64,000 bases of DNA from Chrysaora quinquecirrha (taxonomy: Eukaryota; Cnidaria; Scyphozoa; Semaeostomeae; Pelagiidae). The stretch covers positions 1,551,540 to 1,615,539 of the forward strand of contig JACTAT010000007.1 in the NCBI GenBank assembly GCA_014526335.1. Reading direction: 5' to 3'. The notes under the pieces were generated by a model. It had not been told where the DNA came from, did not search any database, and saw nothing but the letters and a program-made list of their open reading frames with translations. The first letter of the stretch is position 1. Every line of letters begins with the position of its first letter. The position numbers were made by a program, and so were the translations under genes. Positions 10,741 to 23,300 of this stretch are shown in pieces.

Positions 10741-11333
10741 TTGAAAATAAGAATGTGAACAAACGATATGATTCAGTGGTTTCCCTACAGTGAACGCTGC
10801 AAAAATGAAACTACGAAATTTAACAGCTGCTTGGCAAAATATTTTCAAATTTAAAGCTACCACTCTGGAAATCTGCTTTCTTTTCTGGTTTCTAGGGCTT
10901 GAAGCCAACTAACGAGCTAAACATTTGTCAAAGCGTGGGGAAATTCATGATTCTGTTAACGTTGCTCAAAACCTCGCCGTGCGGGATCCATTATTTAACA
11001 GTTCAGGTCAGATATATCCTGACAGAAGAAGTAAAATCAAACCTTTTTAACATCTTTGTTAGAAAACTATATAATATGACGCCGAAGATCGTTTAAAGGA
11101 TATTTATTTTTAAATGGATCAACTGTTTCTACAGTACTGAGCTTTCAGAAGAATCAAAATGAAACTACATTAACTCAATAACCACCACGGAAATGCAGTC
11201 ATTTCTAAGAATTATAAAGACTGTTACAAATGAGTCAGAGATGCGGAATGTTTGATAGATGTGACATCAGAATACAAGGACAAGAGAAAATAACTGGATA
11301 TAAAACTATCAAAATTTCTTACAGGGATGCAAT
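10741..11333. other. Convergent 3' region between the GPCR and RCL1
   Basis: This holds the 3' ends of both genes. TTTATT at 11103-11108 reads AATAAA on the minus strand and is a plausible RCL1 poly(A) signal. No other gene was seen. Confidence 0.45.
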
Positions 11334-14300
11334 TTAAATAGCTGTTTTGCTGATATTTGAAAATCCAACGCCAAGACACGAGAGAATATACTTCTCTTCA
11401 GATCCTGTCCTACTTTCATCCTCTGGATCTTTTCGTTGCGGCACAATTTTAAACATCACATTAAAAAAGTCTTTCAAATGGCGAAGAAGTTGAATGCTGA
11501 AAAAGATAACAAATTTAAGTGTTTAACTTAGAGGAAAAACGTGATCTAGTAAGCCAAGGGATAGTACATTTATTTTCTTTCCAGGAATACAGACTGGTAA
11601 ATGGTAGGCACTTGGAGACTTTAATGTCTTCTGCAAAAACTCCCTCTGCTAGTGCTTACAACAATACGTTTGCTTGGATAATTATTTCAGATGCTATGCA
11701 GCATGGCACTAACGCAGGGCTGTGAATCCAATTTATTAAGACACGATAGCGAAACTATAATACTGTGGTGGATACAACGTACGGGGGCCAGTTATAATGC
11801 TGTCGTGGAATATGCTCGAGGAGGAGATATAGTTTACCTGATTCAGCCTCATTTTTTTCTTAAATTAAGGAACTCCCGCCGCAACTCAGGAAAATGGTTC
11901 CTTATGAAAAACGTGTAGCATGTAAGAAAACTTAAGCAAAACTCGTGTCCTGTGTGCTGGATATAATCACAAATTGAAAGCCAATTATCAATTGCTAAAT
12001 TATTCTGTCCAGAATTCAGTGAGTATTTGGACTCAAAACGTTTCTCCGAACAACGTTGACACACATGCCACCACTCTCAGAGGAGAACTATTTCTGAGGA
12101 AAATCACTGTTGTTATTGACTGCGTGCAAATTTTCCAACATTTGTAAAAATGGTCAGACATTTATGATTTATTATTTGAAGGAAGGGGCAGAGGATGCAC
12201 AGCGCTAGAAACTCCTTCAATCTTTGCCAAAATTTCAGTACAGGAAAACTTTATCCAATAGCTACCTTAATTAAACTGGTAAGGAGATTTCCAGACAAAG
12301 AAAATTAAAAGTTTATTCTAAATACGATATAACTAATTAAAGCCCAATTTACTGATTTGACGCACCTGTATCTTGTCAATGGTCCCAACAAGACCTTAGA
12401 TATGTCCATTTGTCCAAGAGCCATAAATAAAAGAACTAAACTTTGATGTGTTGAGTCGACATAACCACCCTAAAAAGCAGGGGATATACTACTCACTACT
12501 TATAAGTTACAACTGTGATTTTCAACATTCCAGTTCATGGGAAAGACATTTCACTTTAAGTTTTAAAGACAGCAAAGTATCTCGCTATCACGCTAATTAG
12601 GAGTAGAAGTGTAAATATACGTAGAAGTACAAAAGAAATTTTATTAAAATCCGCATATAAGAGAAGTCATCAAATAGGAATCTCATACAGAGATCTGAGT
12701 TTTATGTAAATATGTAATAAATGTCAGATCACTAAGGTACTATAAAGTCATTCATAGAGACCAACGTAATACCTTCACTCTCTTCCCTATCCATAAATTA
12801 TTCAAAGACATTTCCAGGTTAATCCTTGACTTGTTTCACAGTTTTTTTGAAAAAAATTGTTTTCGACCAGTCTGTTGTTGAACTGGCCTTCATAACAATA
12901 TCAATAACAACCGAAGACAAGGACTGATGTAGCCAGTCTAGGTTTAATATACAAAACTGTAAGATATTATGTGCAGGTATTCAGGCAGTATAGCATAAAA
13001 AATTACAGCCTCTTTGCAGGAAAAAAAAACATTATTAAGACGACCATGATTGACAGACACTGGAGATTTTAAAATATGCATGAATGAGCGAATTTGTTTA
13101 AAAAATAAATGCGCACGCTCAGTTAAAAAATATGACCCCAAAAGGATTAGTGTTTCTCAGGGCTTTTAAGTTTTATGTTTAAACGAGAGCCTAGAAGAGT
13201 ACCTGGTCTACCTGGGATAACATTTTATATGTGGAGTAAAAGGCATTTCAACACGATGCAGGGCATAAAATAAAGCGACAATGAAAAATCCACGGCCTTA
13301 ATAGTGAGAAGCACACTATTCCTAACACTTCAAACTTAATAATGTGGCAATAAAGGTTTATTCAAATAATTTAACTCGTGATATAAATCAATCACAATTA
13401 TCTCTACCTTGAATATTTCTTCTACTAGGCGCAGAGCGGCTTGTCTGCCAATTTCTTCTGGAACTAATGCGTTTGTATCTCCTTTTGGTGCTGAAGCAAA
13501 TTCTGCACTCAACATAGCCCCACTAGTTGATTCAGCCATTAAGGAAATGCCAAAACCAGGAGAGCTAAAAGAGACATTTGAGAGAGAGTTGTTTTGACGT
13601 TTATTAGGTTTCAAGAGCGGTATCTTCAGGAGAGATTCACATATTTGAAAGTAGACATTAATAGGAGAACAAGGCCTTCAAGAAATCTTTGTTACAATGT
13701 TTTCTTTTGTAAATTCTTTTCAAACAATGCTTTTAGTCCTGCTTTGTGTTCTAACAGTAACTGAAATGTGAACCAGGACTACCGTTCTAGCCTAAAATAT
13801 GATTCATGAAGTAAAATGCTTTGTAGCTTTAATTTCAATCTTGTGATTTTATGAACAACAACAATAAAAACAGTATAAAACAACAAAAAACAACAACAGT
13901 AACAAAAAAAACAATATATTTGACATACAATAGCTACGTGCATTTTTTAAGAAGGAAGTGAATTATAAGGAAAGGAAGGTAGTACTAGGGTAATACGCAA
14001 AAATTTCTAGAACTCGATCGGAGACTGCAAAGGAATGTGAAAAATTGAATCTTTGAATGTACATGTTTTGCATTATGTATTTCAACCACAATAAGCGATG
14101 GAAAGCTCACAGGAGTTTTCAACTTAGAACAGCTGTACTGAAAACAGTTAAAGTATATATTGGTGACACCAGTGCAGCCGAAATTGAGTACTCAAAATTC
14201 CTTAGCAATTCCTTAATTTTTGGTCATAAAGTACTAACTTTTGGTCATAAAGTTCTATATGGTCATAAAGTACTTTTCAGCACTGAACCTTAGCCGAACT

Positions 14301-17300
14301 TCCTTGTAAAAAATGCATGCAGTACTTGGTACCTACTTTCCAGAATTAACACCTTTACAATGATCGGTATAAATGTAAATGTCAGAAACAAATCTATTCA
14401 GAATTCCTCTGCATGAATCTACCATTCGGTTGGCAAAGGCTGGAGAAACTTTCATAGTGTATCTGATGATATGACAATTAAGGTTAAATTCACGATTAAA
14501 TTGACAAAACAACGTTATTTCTCTTAACATTCTTTTGATAATATCTTACCCCAATAATGTCGGGTCAAGACAACTGATATACTTTCTAAAATAGGAATGT
14601 ATAGCGACCCTTTTAATAAAAATCCATTTACTATTCATATTTTAAATATAGCCTTCCAATTTTGACATACATTCAGTTTAATTAGCTTCATAGGTAGATA
14701 AAAATGTTTCGTCTCCAGTAAACAAACATACGAGGGCCAATAATGATCATAAATTTTGCAACGGCCTTCGAAAGTCACATTTTGACTAAAATAACTGTAG
14801 TTTTTACCAGACAAAAGAATAATAGGTTACTTTTATTTAGAGAATACTTGATCTCTGAAGGCTCGCATTGCATCAGCACAATCAATTGGACGAGATGCCA
14901 CTCTGACACTACAAATTACCCACGAACGTTTCACCCCCTCCACGATCCGCGTGTCATAAAGGTATATTTGCAATTTGCATTGTAGAGCACAACTATACTA
15001 TCTCTATCACAAATGAAGCCAGAACCAAACGATCCCACATCTCATGCCAGCACATGCAACCAAGAATAGATACTAAGTTTGAAGGGGTGGCAAAACAATA
15101 TGACCAATGTTGGAAGCAATTTGCCTGTGTGTTTGAGGAAAGGGTCCTTGGGTCAAGTCTAGATCATCTAACATTTTGGAAAGCTTGCAAACTACAGACA
15201 AGTTCACTCCAACAACCGCCTGACACCTAAAATGTGACAAAGTAGTCAAAATCTAGTGTAAAATAAAATTATGCAAAACATATATTACCACGATAAAATT
15301 CACTAAAATGGAAATAATTACTATACCCTACGTTAATAGCAAATGCGCTATAGACAGAGCATTTTCCTTCGCTCTTTGGCTCTAGGGAAAGTTTGAATTG
15401 TACGCGTTATGTCCTAGAGTATATTATAAGCGAGAAAGTTATAACCAGATAATAAATAAAATAGAGAGTATTGTTACAATGATATTGCAATAGTGGTTGG
15501 CAAAAAGATTCCTATTGAATGAAAAGATACGCAGTTCCTCTAATACGTTTTATTTTGCCAGGATCAATGATTTGTACTGGTCTAAGACTTCTTCTAACAG
15601 GACATTTTAATACAACTTCTCCACCTCCATCTGGAGCTGCACCTCTTTTGTTAATCTAAACAAAAAAGCAGAAGTTACAACTTTATCCCAGTTTCTACAA
15701 CTGTTTTAAATGAAATTTTACCGAAATTCTTACCGAAGTAAATCATACAGTGAAAGGCACTTTTGCAAGTTTAAAAATTAAAAAGACTAAATGCGATTTA
15801 CAACAGACCTTCTCACTTGGATTGACTTAACCCATAAATTTGCAATGATTAAAATTTTGTTTTCAGTGTTCCAACTCAAACTTATGAAAATCCGAAACTT
15901 TGTTGAAAAGCATTACACATTGTGCAGAAAATTCATCGATCAATTATTTATGTCAGAGACAATATTGTTGAACTAGTCCGTTGCATGGCAAGTGATGTTT
16001 TGCCATAAAAAAGCTTTTCATTTGAGTCTTCAAGCCTATATAACGATAAGGAACTAGAGTGCAGAACAATGTATACCAAGATGCACACTAAGAACGCCCA
16101 GTATGAAAAACGGAGCAGCATTGGCAGTGTTCTAAATACCAGTCAGCACACAATGATCTAGCAGTTACGCCAAAAACATGCAACAAGAGTCTGAAAATTG
16201 GTACAAAGAATTTTAAGTTTGGTATAAAATAAACTCTCTTTAAAGTTACATTAATAGACGAAAGGCAAACCTTCAGATCCACATCATCATCAACAATGAA
16301 TCTTTTTAGAACAGCTAATGTAACATATTTTATAATATCCACCTACAAAACAATATCTGATTAGAAATGTGATAATAAGAGAACGAACCTACATATACAA
16401 ACAGTCGGAAATCATCCAGATTGTTAGCTCCTAGCAAGACATTCCAACATTGTAACACTACGTCCACCAGCTGGAGTGATTCAAATACCCATCTGACTGA
16501 AGCAAGCAGAATATAGCTCAAAGGATTGCTATTTAGACACTGAAGATGAAGAATGATGATGGGTGTTTTGAAAATGGTGGCTTAGTTGAAAAATCGGGGA
16601 GCTAAAATTGTCATTGTGGGGAAAACCACGGTGGATGAAAAAATCATGTTTTGTATTATGCCCATCCCTGTTTTACCATTCTTTTGAAACTATATAGAAT
16701 GCATTAAATTAGCCTTTCAACATCCTTAATTGTATATAAATCGTCCTATGAGACTATATTTGAATATGTTACTTAAAATCACAATGCTCATATGAACTGG
16801 ACTGGAGAACATCAAGCAAAGATTGAGGAACAGGACACAGCAACAAAACTAAAGGAACCAAAGGAACCAATGAAAAATTTCAGGACTAAGGAACATTATC
16901 ATGGATCAAGGATCAGGAACAGGATCTTGAGTGGGACTAGGGAACAGGTCCCATGACTAGGACCAAAAAGGACCTAAGACCAGAACAAGGACCTAAGTAG
17001 AGGTTACATCTTTAGACAAGAGTACAGCTCAAGACCAGAGAATAACTTTTCTCAACAACTTGAACGCACAGATTTTATAAGATGGAGGCTCTAATGAGGT
17101 GGAGGTTCTTTCAAGGCGATGGTCAGAGACGGGCAAGGGCTATTCTGTATAAATTAAAATGGGGGTAGTCACGGAAACCGATTTTGTCTTACAGTTCCTC
17201 AGAAATTGGTAAAGGTACGATTTTCTGACACTCCCCACGCTTGGCCAACTGTGGGGTAGGCGTGTCATCACCCTTTCTTTTTTTGTGAACTGCTCTTACT

Positions 17301-20300
17301 TCTGGGGTAATTGGGGCTAGCCCTTATTTCATGTGCGCCATTGTTGAATGTTCGAACAATCACCAAATTGTTTTCTACACAAGGATTATCACTGGATTAT
17401 ATGAAGGTAAATAGCACAGTCGCTAAGGCAATGACTTATGAGCTGCAATGATGAGTCGGAGTTCGACTTCCCTCAGAAGAAAATCTTTTAATATCCAATT
17501 AATTTTATTTCTGTGATTTTTGTGGCGGAAATCTTTTTAAAAGGCCGACGAGACATTTTGTAGCTAAAATTAGCTTTTAGAATAATTATAAAATTCATAA
17601 TAAAATAAAATTTGCTATTATTTTTAATGTGTTTTATCAAAGTTTTTCATTCAATATTGTGACCAGTAGGAGATTATTTCTCTAATGGATGGAGTGCTCT
17701 TTATGGGAGATAAGCTGATGAGTCCGACAGAGGCTGGCAAAATTTTCATTATAATCAATCTATAATATGCAAACTTTGCATCAATTTAACATCATACATA
17801 TATAATGGGTTGTGCGGCGTATTGCGAGGGATGGTAATACACCACTTTTATTTATTGTTTACTATTTATTTTTGTTTTACAAAAACATTACCTAAGGGAA
17901 GTTTTAATTTTTTTTTGGTTTCAAATACTCTAAAAGGTCAGCTTGTACGCCACATTTTCACAAATCTCGATTGCTTTTCAATATCAATTTCAATTTAACT
18001 GCAACTTCAATATCTTTCAATTTTATTTATGCAATTAAAGTTTAATGCTAAAGTTCATATTCATTTGATGTTCATTTTGGTTTCAATTGAATTTTAATTT
18101 CAATTTAATTTTAGTATTCAATTAAGTTTTAACTTTCAATTAAATTTAGATTTAAAGTTCCATTTTTCAATTTTCGTCTAAATTCTAATTTTAATTTCAA
18201 AATAAACTTAAAATTTCAATTTAAGATTAAGATTGCAAGTTTGCAAGAAGATTAAGATGAATTTTAAGATTAAGATTCAGTTCGACATTATGATTAAGAA
18301 AAGATATAGATTAAGATAAAGATTTAGATTAAGAATAAGATTAAGATTAAGATTAAAATTTTGATTAAGATTAAGATTAAGTTTCAAAAAGACTTAGGTT
18401 GATTATAAATGGATATTAAGAGTAAAAATAAAATTAATTATCATTTTCAGTTTAAACTTTGATTACTATTAAAATTAACATTGAGGGCAAGAATAAGATT
18501 AAGTTTAAGTTAACAATAACATAAACACTAATATTACAATGAACTTCAAGTTTAAGATTACGTTTTAGATTACATTACAACAGTAAGATTAAGATTAGAA
18601 TTCAGATTAAAATTAAGATTAAGATTGAGATTTAAACTAAGATTCACATTCAGATTAATATTCCAGTTAAAGAAAAAGATCGAGATTCAAATTTTGATTA
18701 AGATTCTGATTCAGATTGACAGCAAATATAGTCACTAAAATGCACAATAACTTTGAGGTGGAGGTTGATGTTGGCGGAGCCCTTGAGAGGTGGTTGTCTT
18801 CACGAGGTGATGGTTAGAGACAGGCAAGGGCTAGTGTTATATACTGATTTTGTAGTAGTCATGGCAACGATTTGTCCAAAAATCTCCTTAGGGGCTGTTC
18901 ACGTTATGCTTCTCAAACCTGTACTCTTCTCTGCCACCAATCAGGTAGTTAAGGCCAGCGCTTGCCATATCTGTCCTAACTGCTACATTTGCTAGGGTAA
19001 ATGGGAAAAACCGCTACTTTGTAGCAAGGCATCGTCTGCTAATGATGCTCCTATCAAAATCTTTTTTCTACATATCAGACATAGATAACTGGCTTACTGC
19101 ATGTTTAATTCTTCTTGGGTATGTCACAGTGACTACCATTAAAGACGTTGACTAAGGATTTGTACTATTTCTCATATAAAATTAGGATATTTTCTGGAAA
19201 AAAACGAGTTTTCAAGGTCTAAAAAGATTCAAAGTCGATGTTTTACATCAATATCCATCAATATCCTGTTTCTCAAACAAGAAATTTGGGAAAGTTTATT
19301 CTCTCGAAACTTTCCTGAATAAGAAATCCACGAAAGTTTATCAGCTCATCATCTTCGGGTTAATACTTTTTGGTATTTCCCTCAGAAACATTTATTTTAT
19401 GGTTTATTAAACTATGGGCAGGGCATGATCATGAACCCTAATGATTACGAAGCCATTACAATGAAGTCATGTGGTGCTGCGTTTTAAACCTAAAACGTTT
19501 GAACGTTTGACATAGTGAGCAGGCATTACCGGATAATAATGCCCTATCTCTGCGTTGCATTTGAACGTTGCGGCCCTGACCATAATAAAAAGATCTATTC
19601 ACGTAAAAAACGTTGATATAGCATATAACATCATACAATGTACTTTCTTAACAGGAAAGCTTACGATCTGGAACAGAAGCTCCCTCATCCCTCAATCCCT
19701 CATTTTGAAAAGGCACCTGTGACTATTTCAATCGGCGTTTTGCTACCTGGTAACTTTTCCCATCTTTTGCTATCCACTGTCCAGATACTTATACTTACTG
19801 ACTTGTTCAAGTTCCTTATCATTGACTTTGAAGGCAAATGTGCGTTTCGGTTATTTAACCCAGAATAAAACCATTCTTTCTGTCTCCTTCACACATTGTT
19901 GTCGGCTGTTAAAAATAGGGTTTGTAGCAAAAAACCAAGAGAGCACAAAAGGTTATTTGCGACTGAAGTCCCGAGATGACAATGCATTCACATTGGTCTT
20001 ATATCAAGAATTTTCAGCGCAACAAGTTCCTGAGTGGGTGCTTTAAACCAGCATCCTTTGATGTTATTGTAAGTTGTAGAGAAGTGTCCGTTGTATGGAG
20101 CTTGTTCGGAGTTGTCCATGTCAGTTGAACAGAGTTGTCATATAATGTCGTCATACGAAATATTCGAAAGTTTTAGTGTTCTGAAAATACTTCTTGGCCA
20201 CGTTTCATGAGTTCAGCCTTGTAGTGCTGCTTACACGCAAGAATGTTCGTCGTTCTGGGCTGGTATTGTAAGAAATTTCATTTGAGCAATGTGTTATGGA

Positions 20301-23300
20301 GCTTGTACCCAGCACCACTGCTCTGAATAGCAAATAATATTCATCTCCTTGGGCTGTGGTCCTCATAATATTCCGCTTAGTTCCTTGTTGTGGTATCTTC
20401 ATCATCATTACAGCATCGGAATTTGATAAGAATAATTCTCATAAGCCTAATCATCTTGGTTCTGAAAGATCTTATTCGGTAATAATAAATCAATGGATTG
20501 ACACTGCTACTTATAAACATTATTGCCGCTGCCCACCTATCACAATTGTAAATGTCCGCGAATTGTTGGTCCATATCTATCAATTCGTTCAAGGTGCATA
20601 CAAATCTCGGAATATAGAAAAACAGAAATGTAACAACAACGAATAGGACAGTAATAAAGCGATGTTTTTCTTCCTTTTTTCTTCTCGCCAAAACCCTTTC
20701 TACCATAGCTGATGACGTCACTGAATTTATTTTTGTCACATAGAGAATTTTCGCATAGCTACTGATCATCAATAGCACGCCACATGGTATTGTGAGAGCA
20801 ACGGTAACATTCAGGACAATGTAGGGAACTATTTGAGCATAGATTAGTGACAGCAGTGACACCCATGTTATCCATACAGTGGCTACGGTGATTTTATATT
20901 TAAATGAATTTGAACTAGACCTGCGCTGTCTATTCAGCGGTGATATACCGATGAATCTCACAATTCCTATTATAACAAGATGAAAGCCAGAGAGCCCACA
21001 AAAGAAATGGGCAAGAAAAGAATACGCTGATTTCAATGCACACAGATGAATGTTGTCTAGATCTTGTATTCGTATAATGGTATAAATTGGTTGAACAATT
21101 AAACCAGTGAGTAGATCTGATAAAGACAATGAACCAAAAAGAAAATTGATAGGCGTTTGAAGTTCTTTGTTCGTGAATAAGATATATATCACCATTGCAT
21201 TTAATATTGTTGCTGTTATTGATGTTGTTATACTCACATATGCAGTTGCTACTGCTGAAAACATCATTGATGACGTCATTTGCAAGTCCACATTTTGCAG
21301 GCCATAGCAAGTCAGTAATAAGTTGGTCTTATTTGTCTCATTCATCTTGTCTTGTTACACTTTTGTTCCGATATCAAGGATGTAAATGAGATGTTATGAG
21401 AAAGCAAAACAGGCCCAACAGTTATGTATACTATGGTACATGTGTACTGCTGCCTTTCAAGGATTGAAATTATTTAAAAGATAGGCAGATGTTAGCAGAT
21501 GATACTTCAAAAGCAAAACATAGGGGCCCTATGGGCATGTTCGAAGAACGACTCTGGTTGAATATAGCTATTTCGGTCAAATGATGAAAGATGTTCATCG
21601 GTATGCACAACGATGACGATAATGATTATGATGATAATGGTGGTGGTTATGATGATGATGCTGATGAACACGATGATCATGATGCTGGTTGGTAGGGGTG
21701 ATTGTGGTTGTATGGTGGGTATGGTGGTGGTGATAGAGGTGGTTGTGGTGCTGAAGGGGTGGCTGTGGTGGTTGTGATAGGGGTGATCGTGGTGATGGTT
21801 GTAGGGGTGGTTGTGGTGGTGGTGATAAGGGTGGTCGAGGTGATGGTTGTAGGGCTGGTTGCGGTTGTGGTGATAGGGGTGATCATGATGCTGGTTGGTA
21901 GAGGTGATTGTGGTGGCATGGTGGGTGTGGTGGTGGTGGTAGAGGTGGTTGTGGTACTGAAGGGGTGGTTGTGGTGGTGGTGATAGGGGTGGTCGAGGTG
22001 ATGGTTGTAGGGTTGGTTGTGGTGGTGGTAGCGTTCCTTTAGATGTTGCACACCGTCAATGGTGGTGATAGTAATCATGATGATGATGATGATGATGATT
22101 ATCATTATTATTATTATTATGACGATTTTCATCGTAAGGATAATAATAATGATGATTTGTTTTGAAAACTGCTTTGAAATTGCCGCTCTTTGGCAAAACT
22201 CTTTGATAAATGTTGAGAATGCCTGAAATGTCATTTACCAAAGCAAGGTGGCAATTTTCCAGTTCCATTTAGTAAACAAGGATGAGTCAATTGTCACATG
22301 ACCCCAGATTGACAAAAGTGCTTGCAGGCCGAATTGTGAACAACTAACCGCAAATTGCGCATAAATGGCCGATACAATTGCCCTAATGGCATTCTTGACA
22401 ATGGCCCTATTGTTACACGTTTTCCATTGTTCAAGCGTTGGTTAGTTAGTTAGTGACACGCCACCCCACACCAATGTGTTCGAAGTTCTTCGAACACAAA
22501 AAGCAGAACAATAAGATGCACATCTGTTGCTTGTTTTGGGTTTTATAACAGTAGCCTGATGTGGTTTGAACTACAGTTTCCCTTAGGAGAGGGCTGTGAA
22601 TTATGCAAGATGTAGCAATTGTCACAATTTCAAGGATTTAGATACATATATTATTCAAAAGATACACAGATGTTTGCAGATGTTTGCAGATGGTTTGAAC
22701 TACAGTTTCCCTTAGGAGAGGGCTGTGAATTATGCAAGATGTAGCAATTGTCACAATTTCAAGGATTTAGATACATATATTATTCAAAAGATACACAGAT
22801 GTTTGCAGATGATAATTCAAAAGCAATAAAAGCAGAAAAATAAGACGCACATCTGTTGCTTGTTTTGGGTTTTATAACAGCAGCCTGATGTGGTTTGAAC
22901 TACAGTTTCCCTTAGGAGAGGCTGTGAATTATGCAAGATGTAGCAATTGTCACAATTTCAAGGATTTAGATAAATATATTATTCAAAAGATACACAGATG
23001 TTTGCAGATGATACTTCAAAAGCAATAAGAGCAGAAAAATAAGACGCATATCTGTTGCTTGTTTTGGTTTTTTTAACAGTAGCCTGATGTGGTTTGAACT
23101 ACAGTTTCCCTTAGGAGAGGGCTGTGAATTATGCAAGATGTAGCAATTGTCACAATTTCAAGGATTTAGATACATATATTATTCAAAAGATACACAGATG
23201 TTTGCAGATGATACTGCAAAAGCAATAAAAGCAGAACAATAAGATGCACATCTGTTGCTTGTTTTGGGTTTTATAACAGTAGCCTGATGTGGTTTGAACT

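Larger units (their letters stand above)
16343..20376. other. RCL1 intron 3, proximal part: low-complexity DNA and repeats
   Basis: Contents: purine-rich degenerate repeats of AGGAACC type (16810-17000); related blocks at 17090-17330 and 18750-19000 (GGTGGAGGTT, GACRGGCAAGGGCTA); a tRNA-like SINE candidate at 17403-17480; TTTCAATTTAAT-type repeats (17970-18220); and degenerate AAGATT repeats (18220-18720). Short frames at 17810, 18753 and 19638 show no domains. Confidence 0.5.

Noticed and set aside
18220..18720. Interstitial telomere repeat
   Set aside because: The unit is AAGATT, not TTAGGG, and highly degenerate.
21677..22234. 185-residue Thr/His/Pro-rich frame and its Gly/Val-rich opposite frame
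   Set aside because: They are produced by the GATGGTGGTG minisatellite inside the dispersed element; no domain.
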